NCBI RefSeq assembly: GCF_001457415.1 | Contig: NZ_LN881722.1 | Location: 558,001-622,000, forward strand | Direction: 5' to 3' | Origin: Gorillibacterium timonense | GTDB taxonomy: Bacteria; Bacillota; Bacilli; Paenibacillales; NBRC-103111 | Length of the DNA: 64,000 nt | Shown: positions 33,559 to 42,700 of the stretch, one piece after another | Position numbering within the stretch: the stretch's first letter is position 1 | How the letters are laid out: each line of letters opens with the position of its first letter | Made by a program: the position numbers and the translations under genes | Notes under the pieces: model-generated | Told to the model about the DNA's origin: nothing | What the model saw: the letters and a program-made list of their open reading frames with translations, nothing else | Databases searched by the model: none

Positions 33559-33634
33559 GAGCCATTAGCTCAGTTGGTAGAGCACCTGACTTTTAATCAG
33601 GGTGTCGTAGGTTCGAGTCCTACATGGCTCACCA
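33559..33634 (+). tRNA. tRNA-Lys (TTT)
   Basis: Acceptor GAGCCAT/ATGGCTC, anticodon loop CTTTTAA, CCA encoded. One base after tRNA-Glu. Confidence 0.97.
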
Positions 33635-33679
33635 GTTTTTGTCCGGATTCATTCGTGATGCTTGCAGGATTATTCATAT

Positions 33680-33765
33680 GCGGTCGTGGCGGAATGGCAG
33701 ACGCACCAGCTTGAGGGGCTGGCGGGAGCAATCTCGTGGAGGTTCGAGTCCTCTCGACCGCACCA
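33680..33765 (+). tRNA. tRNA-Leu (GAG), copy 1
   Basis: Acceptor GCGGTCG/CGACCGC, anticodon stem CCAGC/GCTGG with loop TTGAGGG, long variable arm, CCA encoded at 33763-33765. Confidence 0.95.
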
Positions 33766-33911
33766 TATTGTAAACGATGAGATCCCTTGATGTGTAGGGG
33801 GTTTTTTTATTGTCTTTCTTGGTAAATAAAAATGAGCGATCCGGGGAACGAAGCTCGCATCACTTTTACGATAGACTTGACTGAGTCCATCAGGGATTAG
33901 CTAGAAACTTC

Positions 33912-33940
33912 TTGCGTTTTACTTGATGATGAAGTATAAT
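33912..33940 (+). promoter_or_regulatory. Promoter of tRNA-Leu copy 2
   Basis: TTGCGT at 33912-33917, 17 bases, perfect TATAAT at 33935-33940. Only ten bases separate the -10 from the tRNA. Confidence 0.6.
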
Positions 33941-33949
33941 CTTTTACAT

Positions 33950-34032
33950 GCGGTCGTGGCGGAATGGCAGACGCACCAGCTTGAGGGGCTGGCGGGAGCA
34001 ATCTCGTGGAGGTTCGAGTCCTCTCGACCGCA
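33950..34032 (+). tRNA. tRNA-Leu (GAG), copy 2
   Basis: Identical to copy 1 over its whole mature length, but followed by CTTA so CCA is not encoded. Confidence 0.95.
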
Positions 34033-34040
34033 CTTACAGG

Positions 34041-34069
34041 AAAGCCTTGCGAAGCAAGGCTTTTTTCTT
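34041..34069 (+). terminator. Terminator after tRNA-Leu copy 2
   Basis: AAAGCCTTGC-GAA-GCAAGGCTTT followed by TTTTCTTTT. Confidence 0.9.
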
Positions 34070-34225
34070 TTGGATAGCAAGATGACAAGTGAATTGAGCG
34101 AATGTAAGGAAGTGCCCGCTTAAGAAGCGGGGGCCATTTGAGGGTCTTCTACTGAATGCACCGCCTTATCACGGGGGAGACGAAGCAAGGCTGCTATCTG
34201 TTCCTCGAATCGATCGAAATGTAAT

Positions 34226-34269
34226 GAAGCAACCTTCTCCCGGCTAACCGAGAGAGGTTGCTTCTTTTT
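34226..34269. terminator. Bidirectional-looking terminator hairpin
   Basis: GAAGCAACCT...AGGTTGCTTC with TCTC/GAGA inside and a T run. Lies beyond the end of the broken gene on the minus strand; 34070-34225 contains no gene I can support. Confidence 0.7.
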
Positions 34270-34279
34270 CAATATGCAT

Positions 34280-34547
34280 TTACAGCCGGATTATAGCGGC
34301 CGCAGACTCCGGCGCTTTGTTAACGAGCAGGATTCCGTTCGCGGTCTTGCGCTCCCCTCCGTCGGAAGGCTGGTTCAAAATTATTCGCGTCGGCTTTCCG
34401 GGAACCTGGCCACGAACGTCGCGGAGCCCCCTCCATCCAGAAGGAGCGCGTCGACGACACCCATGTCTTTCAGCATGCCAGATCCTGAAAGGTTACCCCT
34501 TCGCTGAAGCCCGGAGCGCGTCCATCTACTTCGAGCATGATGACCCG
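34280..34547 (-). pseudogene. Remnant of a phosphodiester glycosidase (NAGPA domain)
   Basis: Three segments in different minus-strand frames join into a typical C-terminus: VIMLEVDGRAPGFSEGVTF (about 34490-34547), then MGVVDALLLDGGGSATFVARF (about 34385-34450), then LNQPSDGGERKTANGILL (about 34310-34375), ending with TAA at 34280-34282. LDGGGS and PSDGGER are hallmarks of the family, which removes GlcNAc from phosphodiesters. At least two frameshifts and no N-terminal part: a dead fragment cut at its upstream end where the GH43 remnant begins. Confidence 0.8.
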
Positions 34548-34770
34548 AGGCATCGATCCTGATCTTTATTTCGAAGGCGATCGAGACTTCTTCATGAGCA
34601 ATGGCTCGGATGAGGACGGTTGGGGCGTTATCCTTCAATGCGAGATCGACATTCAGACTGGGAAAATGCTGACGCCAAGCCGTCCGCTGTGGAGCGGGAC
34701 AGTTACCTTGAAAGCCCGCACATGTATCACATCCATGGATGGTTTCATTTTGGCTTTAATCGACAATCGT
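34546..34770 (+). pseudogene. Remnant of a GH43-type glycoside hydrolase
   Basis: Frame one gives RGIDPDLYFEGDRDFFMSNGSD, then GVILQCEIDIQTGKMLTPSRPLWSG; after a frameshift another frame gives YLESPHMYHIHGWFHFGF. These are consecutive conserved blocks of GH43 beta-xylosidase/arabinofuranosidase proteins (DPDLFFDDDG, QCEIDI.TGK, ESPHMY...GWYYL). Both ends are missing. It abuts the oppositely oriented glycosidase remnant at 34546, so the junction is a recombination scar. Confidence 0.75.
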
Positions 34771-34801
34771 TCAGTTGTGTTACAATGCTGAGCGTCGATT
34801 C

Positions 34802-34856
34802 ACGATGCCCATTGTGCAATTATGCATAATGGGCAACATTGCACAATGGGCATCGT
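34802..34856. promoter_or_regulatory. 19-bp perfect inverted repeat, likely operator of the TetR regulator
   Basis: ACGATGCCCATTGTGCAAT (34802-34820) and its exact inverted copy (34838-34856) flank a 17-base spacer. The core GCCCATTGTGCA occurs a third time inverted with one change (TGCATAATGGGC, 34823-34834). The right arm overlaps the candidate -35 of tetR. Confidence 0.75.
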
Positions 34857-34867
34857 TGTGTTATTTT
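34839..34867 (+). promoter_or_regulatory. Candidate tetR promoter
   Basis: TTGCAC at 34839-34844, 17 bases, TATTTT at 34862-34867. The -35 lies inside the operator arm. Confidence 0.5.
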
Positions 34868-34914
34868 GGTATGACCGTAACGATATAAGGTTACCCGAGG
34901 AGATGCAGGAAGCG

Positions 34915-35529
34915 ATGAACAAAGACAGCTTGCGTGATATCAAGAAGGAGGCGACCGCGCATGCCCTGGCGAGTGCAGCTTTGGAGCTTGCGCGTGAAAG
35001 GGGGATGGATGGCTTTGTCGTCGACGACGTGGTGAAGCGCGCGGGTTACTCGCGCAGAACGTTCGCGAACCATTTCTCATGCAAGGAAGAAGCGGTGGCG
35101 GTAGCGGCTGTTTCCTTCCGAGGCTTCAACGATGCGGAACACATACTCGATGATTTGCCTGCTGACGCCGTTCCGATCGACATTTTGCACCAATTGCTGC
35201 GAACGCAGTTTACAGCCGAGCTGTTCCGTAATTTACGGGAGCTTGTGCGGTTAGCCAAGCAGTATCCAACGTTAGAGCCGCATATCCTGAATGTTTTTCA
35301 AGGTCTGCAAACCGATGCGTTGAAAGTATTGGGCGATTTGTGCAAGGAACGTTACCCGGAGGGATACAGTCACTTGATTGTCGGGGCCGTCTACGGGGCG
35401 GTTCTTCCTGTGGTGGACGGGAGCATTAACGTATTGCTGCCCGGTCAAGCCGCGACGGAGTATCCGAGTTCCATTACCTTTGATCAATATATGGGTATGG
35501 TTTTCGGATATTTGAGAAACGGATTTTAG
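34915..35529 (+). CDS. TetR/AcrR family transcriptional regulator
   Basis: About 204 aa from ATG 34915 (GAGGAG 12 bases upstream; ATG 34903 touches that site and is less likely). N-terminal helix-turn-helix: ATAHALASAALELARERGMDGFVVDDVVKRAGYSRRTFANHFSCKEEAV, the TetR signature. The C-terminal helical domain would bind an inducer. It is followed after 36 bases by an MMPL exporter that it probably represses, and a striking inverted repeat lies upstream, pointing to auto-regulation. Confidence 0.92.
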   Translation: MNKDSLRDIKKEATAHALASAALELARERGMDGFVVDDVVKRAGYSRRTFANHFSCKEEAVAVAAVSFRGFNDAEHILDDLPADAVPIDILHQLLRTQFTAELFRNLRELVRLAKQYPTLEPHILNVFQGLQTDALKVLGDLCKERYPEGYSHLIVGAVYGAVLPVVDGSINVLLPGQAATEYPSSITFDQYMGMVFGYLRNGF

Positions 35530-35565
35530 TTAAAGAGTTATACACTTGGGGAGGATCATACCGAT

Positions 35566-37908
35566 ATGTCCACACTTTTATATAAGCTAGGGAAAAAGGC
35601 TTACGATAAACCATGGTATTTTATTGCAGGCTGGATCCTGGTTCTCGGTGTTGTTATCGCGCTGCTGTTTACCAACGGAATATCCACAAGCTCTGAAACC
35701 AAGCTGGAAGGAACGGAAGCGCAAAAGGTATTGGATAAGTTAGAGCAGGTATTGCCGGAAGCTGCTGGAGGTCAAGGTAGTGTGGTCTTCACGGTACCTG
35801 AAGGGGAAAGACTCGATACTCCGGAGCGTGTAAGCGCGATAACGGAGGCGGTCAGCAAGGTATACGGCCTTGACAATGTCATTAATCCCATCGAGCTTGC
35901 CAAAGCTGCTGCCGCGAGCGGGGCAACGGCAGGGGCAGCAACCAATTCCGCTGCTCAAACCGGAGATGCAGCCGCCAGTGCCGGCGCGACCGCAACGACG
36001 CAGCTGCCCCCCTACGGTCCGCTTCTTGTAGATGGTAACCCTGTGCCTGGCGTGCTGATCGCTTCCGATGGCAATGTCGCTTTGTTTCAGTTCCAATTCA
36101 CCGTACAGCAGAGCTCATTGCCTGCAAGTGTAGCCGAAGCAGTCGTGGATACGGTCTCGAAAGTAGAGAACGGCACCGGCATTACCGTACTGCCCAGTGA
36201 AAGCCTGCAGCCGGTGGAAATTCCGCTAGGGATGCATGAGGTTTACGGATTAATCATCGCGATGATCGTTTTGATCGCATCGCTCGGTTCTCTGGTAGCT
36301 GCCGGTTTGCCGATTGTGATTGCGCTCTTCGGTGTCGGGATCGGCGTCGGCAGCGCTTATGCCATATCCAGTTTTATCACGATGACTTCGTTTACGCCGG
36401 TATTGGCTCTTATGATCGGTTTGGCCGTAGGCATCGATTATGCGTTGTTTATTGTGAATCGCCAACGCCGCCTGATCCTCGACCAAGGGCTTACCGCGAG
36501 GGAAGCGGCCAGCCGGGCGGTCGGCACCGCCGGTAGCGCGGTATTCTTCGCGGGACTCACGGTCATCATCGCATTGTGCGGGCTGCTGGTAATTGGCTTG
36601 TCCTTCTTGAACATTATGGCGCTCGTAGCCTCCGCCACCGTTCTTCTCGACGTGTTGGTCGCCTTGACCCTGCTGCCGGCCCTGCTCGGACTGGTAGGCG
36701 AGCGCATCTGCTCCAACAAGCTTCGGGAGAAGAGTCGTACCAAGCCAGCAGACAAACAGCATGGAATGGCAGACCGATGGGTGAAAGGTGTCAGCCACTA
36801 TCGTTGGATTGTCATTGTCGCGGTTGTCGTCATCCTCGGCGCAGCGGCGCTACCGATTGCCGATATGCAGCTGGGAATGCCTTCAGGCTCCTCCGCGAAC
36901 CTCGACACATCCAAGCGGCAAAGCTATGATGCGATCTCGAAGGGCTTCGGGGAAGGGTTCAACGGGCCGCTTCTGATCGTCGCCGAACCGAAGGATCCCT
37001 CCGGGACGGTATCGCAAGAAGCCTTGTACAAACTCGTTCAGGACATCCGAAGCGTGGAGAACGTGTCGGTCGTGTCGCCTCTTGGCATGAACAAGGACGG
37101 AAATATGGCCATCCTCAATGTGATCCCGGCTACAGGTCCTACGGATGAAGCCACCCACAAGCTGGTGGAGAACCTGCGGGAGACGGATTCAGCGATTGCG
37201 CGTACCCATAATGTCAACCTTGGGGTAACAGGCTTTACCGCGATCAATATCGATATGTCGGCGAAGCTGGCAGAGGTATTCCCAATCTACATGGTTATCA
37301 TAGTGATCCTATCGTTGATCATTCTGCTCCTGGTGTTCCGCTCGATCCTTGTTCCGATCAAGGCCACTATAGGCTTCCTTCTTAGTGTGCTGGCTACGTT
37401 CGGATTAACCACCGCGGTGTTCCAGTGGGAATGGTTCCATCGTCTCTTTGGTTTTGATACCGGAGGCCCGATCCTGAGCTTCCTCCCGATTATGGTCACG
37501 GGTATTCTTTATGGATTGGCAATGGATTATCAGGTGTTCATGGTATCCTCCATGCGGGAGTCCTATGTCCATGGACACCGAGGACAAGAGAGCGTGATTC
37601 ACGGGTTTACCCTTGCCAGCCGGGTTGTCGTATCAGCGGCCATCATTATGGTCTCTGTGTTCGCCGGGTTTATCTTTGGCGATGATATTATGATCAAGCA
37701 AGTGGGTTTCTCCTTGGCGGTAGGGATTCTGCTGGATGCCTTCTTCGTTCGCATGACGCTTGTTCCAGCCGTGATGTCTCTGTTTGGCGATAAGGCGTGG
37801 TGGCTGCCCAGATGGCTCGATCGCATTTTGCCGAATCTGGACGTGGAAGGCGATAAGTTGATCGCCGAGCTCAAGGCTAATGAAGGAACAACGAGTCCCC
37901 GCCATTAG
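35566..37908 (+). CDS. MMPL family RND-type transporter
   Basis: 780 aa, ATG 35566 after GGGGAGG. Two repeated halves: one N-terminal helix, an extracellular loop, then five helices; the same again from about residue 405. MMPL markers: GLAVGIDYALFIVNRQRR in the first half and GLAMDYQVFMVSSMRESYVHG in the second, each with the proton-relay Asp-Tyr. The first outside loop has an Ala/Thr-rich low-complexity run (about 118-148). Family members export lipids, siderophores or drugs using the proton gradient. Co-transcribed with tetR; substrate unknown. Confidence 0.93.
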   Translation: MSTLLYKLGKKAYDKPWYFIAGWILVLGVVIALLFTNGISTSSETKLEGTEAQKVLDKLEQVLPEAAGGQGSVVFTVPEGERLDTPERVSAITEAVSKVYGLDNVINPIELAKAAAASGATAGAATNSAAQTGDAAASAGATATTQLPPYGPLLVDGNPVPGVLIASDGNVALFQFQFTVQQSSLPASVAEAVVDTVSKVENGTGITVLPSESLQPVEIPLGMHEVYGLIIAMIVLIASLGSLVAAGLPIVIALFGVGIGVGSAYAISSFITMTSFTPVLALMIGLAVGIDYALFIVNRQRRLILDQGLTAREAASRAVGTAGSAVFFAGLTVIIALCGLLVIGLSFLNIMALVASATVLLDVLVALTLLPALLGLVGERICSNKLREKSRTKPADKQHGMADRWVKGVSHYRWIVIVAVVVILGAAALPIADMQLGMPSGSSANLDTSKRQSYDAISKGFGEGFNGPLLIVAEPKDPSGTVSQEALYKLVQDIRSVENVSVVSPLGMNKDGNMAILNVIPATGPTDEATHKLVENLRETDSAIARTHNVNLGVTGFTAINIDMSAKLAEVFPIYMVIIVILSLIILLLVFRSILVPIKATIGFLLSVLATFGLTTAVFQWEWFHRLFGFDTGGPILSFLPIMVTGILYGLAMDYQVFMVSSMRESYVHGHRGQESVIHGFTLASRVVVSAAIIMVSVFAGFIFGDDIMIKQVGFSLAVGILLDAFFVRMTLVPAVMSLFGDKAWWLPRWLDRILPNLDVEGDKLIAELKANEGTTSPRH

Positions 37909-38228
37909 GGTAAGATCGAGATCAGGGTGCCGCCGACTGCGGAGAAGAGCACGATGATCCAAGGGGGAAGCTTCCACAGCATGAGCAAGCCGAACGCCGC
38001 GAGGGCAAGGCAAACGTCATAAGGCGTATGAATCGCCTTCGTCCAAACGGGATCGTATAAGGCAGCGAGCAAAATGCCAACAACGGCGGCGTTAACTCCC
38101 TTTAGGGTCGATTGAACATGGGGGCGGCGGCGAATCGTATCCCAAAACGGCAATGCGCCTAGGATCAGCAGAAAGGACGGAAGAAACATCGCGAGTAAGG
38201 CGACTCCTGCTCCGATCCATCCGTTCAT
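37905..38228 (-). CDS. chrA: C-terminal part of a frameshifted chromate transporter
   Basis: 107 aa from an ATG at 38228 that overlaps the stop of the upstream part as ATGA. It reads MNGWIGAGVALLAMFLPSFLLILG ... VGGTLISILP and contains three hydrophobic helices: exactly the last part of the second CHR domain. In intact ChrA the sequence continues from AYLG into AMNGW without a break, so one base has been lost near 38225-38235. Translation could restart at the ATG, giving a split transporter; a sequencing error is the other option. Confidence 0.7.
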   Translation of the reverse strand: MNGWIGAGVALLAMFLPSFLLILGALPFWDTIRRRPHVQSTLKGVNAAVVGILLAALYDPVWTKAIHTPYDVCLALAAFGLLMLWKLPPWIIVLFSAVGGTLISILP

Positions 38229-39136
38229 GGCACGCCCAAATAGGCCGAAAAGGTGAACAAAGGTCCCGGAACGGCTTGAGCCGCGCCATAACCGGCAAGG
38301 AATTGGGCATCTGTCAGCCAGCTCGGGGCAACCACTTCGGCTTGAAGCATCGGAAGGACCACATGGCCTCCGCCAAAGACAAGGGAACCTACGCGGTAAA
38401 AGCTGTCGAACACAGCGAGCCAATGGGAAGGAAACGCCGTTCGCAGCAGAGGCAATCCGATCAGGAGTGCGAAGAACAGAACCCAGGCGACACCCGCTGC
38501 GCGGCGGCTGATCGAGAGGCCGATGGGAGGAGCGTCCGGGATTTCGGATCTTGTCAGAAAAAAACGGCCGAGAACCCCTGCAGCGGCAATGAGCACGAGT
38601 TGACCGTAAGCGGAATGCCACGATAAGGTGAGGATAGCCGTTAAGAGGGCGATCGTTCCCCGCGTACGATCCGGAGCGAGGGTGCGAGCCATCCCCCAAA
38701 CCGCCTGGGCAACGACGGCAACGGCAACAATCATGAGGCCGTGAAGCCAACCGACATCGCCCAGATCGGCGTAGTTTCCCAAGGCGTAAGCGAAGAGCGT
38801 CAAGGCCAATGCGGAGGGCAGGGTAAATCCGATCCAGGAGGCGATCCCGCCGAGCAGCCCTCCGCGCATCATGCCGATCGCGATTCCGACCTGGCTGCTG
38901 GCGGGCCCCGGAAGGAACTGGCACAGGGCGACCAGATCGGCATAGCTCTTTTCATCCAGCCATTTTCTGCGCTTGACGTATTCCTCGCGAAAATAACCCA
39001 AATGAGCGATAGGCCCTCCAAATGACGTCAAACCGAGCTTTGTCGAAGCCCCGAGGATTTCCAAAATCCTGCCTCGGGGATTTTTCTTTTTTTGTGCCCT
39101 AGGATTCGTCGGTTTCGGATCGGTAGGCTGTGCCAT
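38225..39136 (-). CDS. chrA: Chromate transporter ChrA, main part (frameshifted before the end)
   Basis: 303 aa from ATG 39136 (GTGGGG ten bases upstream). First CHR domain: TKLGLTSFGGPIAHLGYFREEYVKRRKWLDEKSYADLVALCQFLPGPASSQVGI; second: GSLVFGGGHVVLPMLQAEVV ... GAAQAVPGPLFTFSAYLG, then a premature TGA. Both domains carry the FGG and PGP motifs of the family. Exports chromate (and probably sulfate-like ions). The missing 100 residues follow at once in another frame (37905-38228). It reads toward the MMPL gene, which ends three bases beyond the stop of the second part on the opposite strand. Confidence 0.85.
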   Translation of the reverse strand: MAQPTDPKPTNPRAQKKKNPRGRILEILGASTKLGLTSFGGPIAHLGYFREEYVKRRKWLDEKSYADLVALCQFLPGPASSQVGIAIGMMRGGLLGGIASWIGFTLPSALALTLFAYALGNYADLGDVGWLHGLMIVAVAVVAQAVWGMARTLAPDRTRGTIALLTAILTLSWHSAYGQLVLIAAAGVLGRFFLTRSEIPDAPPIGLSISRRAAGVAWVLFFALLIGLPLLRTAFPSHWLAVFDSFYRVGSLVFGGGHVVLPMLQAEVVAPSWLTDAQFLAGYGAAQAVPGPLFTFSAYLGVP

Positions 39137-39707
39137 CGTTATCAACCCCACGAAATAAAGTTTTGTCAAAACAGCCTGATGGAGAAGCCTTAGCTGACTT
39201 GTTTATTCATTATATAAAGAAACAATTATTTTAAATGAGTATTGCCGTTAAGCTATTGTAAAAAATGGCTTGGAGGTTGACTCGCATAACCAAATCCGAG
39301 GGCTGTTCAGAGACATGCAGCCTCGTGAAGAAAGGGTGATTGGAAAGAAGTCGCTTTCGGTGCGGAAATGGTTAGAAACGCCAACGTAGAGTCGTTCTCT
39401 TCTCGCATGGCTTCAATTCCCCCTGGCTAAACGAATGCTTGTTCGCCTATAATGCAAGAATGAGGTTGTGACTGAGGGAATGATTGTGAGTAAGCCGGAA
39501 GGGAACGGAGGCTAGCCCAACAGGATGACGCTAACCGCGAGTTTCGGAGACGCCTTGTTGACTTTACGGTCTTTGGGGATCAAGGTTATCACCCTTCGGC
39601 GATGCAAGAAGGCCTCGCTACTATTGCATCTGTCGACCGGAATGAATGTCTGCTGATGAATGGAACGAGTTCTATAGATAGAAGAAGTACAGGGAGGGGG
39701 GACGCCC
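39137..39707. other. Intergenic region between chrA and the SNF2 gene
   Basis: About 570 bp. AT-rich near 39200-39240 with a TATATAAT reading on the minus strand that may be the chrA -10. The remaining stretch has only short frames without family resemblance; a run of frame 39540-39700 lacks a ribosome site and start. Confidence 0.4.
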
Positions 39708-42700
39708 GTGAGCTATCCCATTACCGAAAGGATCATCCGATCCTTATGCGGCCAGACGGCCTATCGAAAGGGCGAAGCCTTTCGTCGGGCGGGGAAAGTA
39801 GCCTTACTCTTACTCAAGGAAGAACCCGGGAAGTCGATTTACGAAGTGGCCGTGAAGGACAACGGCAGTTGCCGGGTCATCGTTGAAATTCATTCGGGCG
39901 GGGAGATCACGGCGGAATGCAGCTGCTCCGTTTCTTTCTCGTTTGATGCTTATTGCAAGCATGTTGCAGCCGCCTTGCATCAGATGATGACCGAACAGCG
40001 ACTCGATGAGAGAGCGGATGAACCCGCGTTGGCCAAAAGATCAGATGGGAGTTCCTCTGGGAACGCGGAAGAAAAGCTGCTGGCGAGCCGAATGCTTGAT
40101 TTGTTCCGGTATCAGCCGCGTTCCGTAGGCGGCGCCCGAGCCCTGTTCGAAACGCGAACGCCGCTGGAGACGGAGTTCGTCATTGCTCCTTATATGTACG
40201 GCCCCCGCAGGAATTTGCTCGGGATCGAGCTTCGAATCGGACCCGGCAAGCGGTATGTGGTAGCAGACATTCGGGATTTTCTCATCCGCTTCGAACGCGG
40301 AGAGGCGCATGACTGTTCTCGGCATTTTACCTACGACCCCGCTCTGCATTGCTTCACTACCGCCGACTATGCAATCCTCACCCGACTCATCGAGGCCCGC
40401 CGCAACGAGAAGCTGCAGCGCGAAGCGGCGGGAGCTTTCTATACAGGGGAAGTCGGCGATACCCGGACGCTGCCGATTCCCCCTTATGCCTGGGAGGCGA
40501 TCGCTCCCCTGCTTGCTGAGGCGTCTCTTGTCAAGCTGCAGCTCGGCGAGCGGACTCATGACGGCTTTCATTATACAGATGAGCCGCTCCCCCTGCAGTT
40601 CGAATTCGGACAGGCCGAGGGTCCTGACATCCGTCTCGACATTCGCGGTCTACACGACATCCTCATCTTGGAAGCGTACGGGATGGCGCTATCCGAAGGC
40701 CGCTTTATCAGGCTGAAGCCGGACGAAGGCAAGCGGCTCGCCGAGCTGCAGAAGCTGATGAAGAGTGCGGGAGCGGATCAGATCCCGATTCCTCCTCAGC
40801 AGATGGGACTTTTCATGGATCGGGCTGTTCCCAGTCTGATGAAGCTGGGCGACGTGCGCATTGCGCGGGAAGTCTCGGACCGGATCACCCAAGCTCCGCT
40901 AGACGCTCGCATCTACCTGGATCTGGTCCGCGAACGGCTCCTGGTCGGATTAGAGTTCCAGTACGGCGACATCGTCATCAATCCGCTTGAAGGCGATGGC
41001 TCGCGGCGAGGGGAAAGCCGTATCCTTATGCGCGAGTGGGAACGGGAGGCGCGCATTCTGGAGCTGCTGGAGACGGCGGCCTTCGCCAAAACCGAGAGCG
41101 GCTTCTTTATGCACGACGAGGAAGGCGAGTATGAATTTCTGTACCATATCGTGCCGGAGCTGGAGCGGGTGGCGAAGATCTATGCGACGTCCGCCGTCAA
41201 AGCCAGGCTTTTGACCGACAATCCGCCGCCCCGCATCTCCGTGGATCTCCAGGAGCGCACCGATTGGCTCGAATTTCGCTTCCGGATCGACGGCATTCCC
41301 GAATCGGAGATTCGTGCCGTGATTCAGTCGCTGGTCGAGAAACGGAACTATCATCGGTTGAAGAACGGAGCGCTGCTCCCGCTCGAGACGGTAGAATTCC
41401 GCGAAATGATCCGCTTCCTGAACGAGGTCAGTCTGCCCAAGGGCGAAATCACCGACTCGCGGTTCCGTCTTCCCGTCGCACAAGGCTTGCATGTATTGGA
41501 ATCCGCGAGTCGCGGCGACGGGAGCGTCGTTCGTCTAGGCAAGTCGATTCGGCGGCTCCTGGAAAATCTGCGCAATCCCGATCATCTTGATTTTCCCGTG
41601 CCCCCATCCCTCGCTGCCGTGCTGCGGGACTACCAGCAATACGGCTATCAGTGGATGAAGACGCTCGCTCATTACCGGTTCGGCGGCATTCTGGCCGACG
41701 ATATGGGGCTTGGCAAGACGGTGCAGAGCATCGCCTTCCTCGTCTCCGTGCTGCCGGAGATCCGGGACCGCAAGCAGCCGGCCCTGATCGTCTCGCCCGC
41801 TTCGCTCCTCTACAACTGGCGCAACGAGCTGCGCAAATTCGCGCCCGACATCAGGGCGGTTATCGCCGACGGCACGAAAGCCGAGCGGAGCGCAATTCTG
41901 AGGGAAGTGGGGGATGCCGATGCCATCATCGTCTCTTACCCGCTTCTGCGCCGGGATATTTCGCGTTATGCCGAGCTGGCGTTTCATACGTTGATTTTAG
42001 ACGAGGCGCAAGCATTCAAGAATTACAGCACCCAGACCGCGCGGGCGGTGAGGGCTCTTTCGGCGGAGTTCCGCTTCGCCTTGACCGGGACGCCGATCGA
42101 GAATTCGCTGGAAGAGCTATGGTCGATCTTCGAGGGGGTATTTCCGGGGCTGTTTCCGAATCGAAAGGCATTCGGAGAGCTGCCGCGAGAGACGATCGCC
42201 AAGCGATCCCGCCCGTTTCTGCTGCGGCGGCTGAAGAGCGACGTGCTCCAGGAGCTTCCGGAGAAAATCGAGTCGGTTCAGGTGTCGGAGCTGCTGCCGG
42301 AGCAAAAGAAGCTGTATACGGCTTATCTCGCCAAGCTCCGGCACGAAACGCTGCAGCATCTGGATCAGGACGACTTGCAAAAGAACCGGATTCGCATCCT
42401 CGCCGGTCTTACCCGGCTGCGGCAGATCTGCTGTCACCCCGCCCTGTTCATTGAGGACTATACCGGCAGCTCGGCCAAATTTGAACAGCTCTTGGACACC
42501 ATCGAGGATGCCCGCAGCGCAGGCAGGCGATTGCTTGTGTTCTCGCAGTTCACGGAGATGCTTGGGCTGATCGGCCGGGAGATGGGCTACCGGGGGGTGC
42601 CGTTCTTTTACTTGGACGGCGGCACGCCCGCTTCCGAGCGAGTCGAGCTGTGCACGCGCTTCAATGAGGGAGAGCGGGATCTGTTCCTGATTTCGCTGAA

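Noticed and set aside
38225-38924. A separate 339-codon protein on the minus strand extending across chrA
   Set aside because: Only its last 107 residues look like ChrA; the upstream part is a shadow of the first chrA frame.
39540-39707. Short frame before the SNF2 gene
   Set aside because: No start with ribosome site and no family resemblance.
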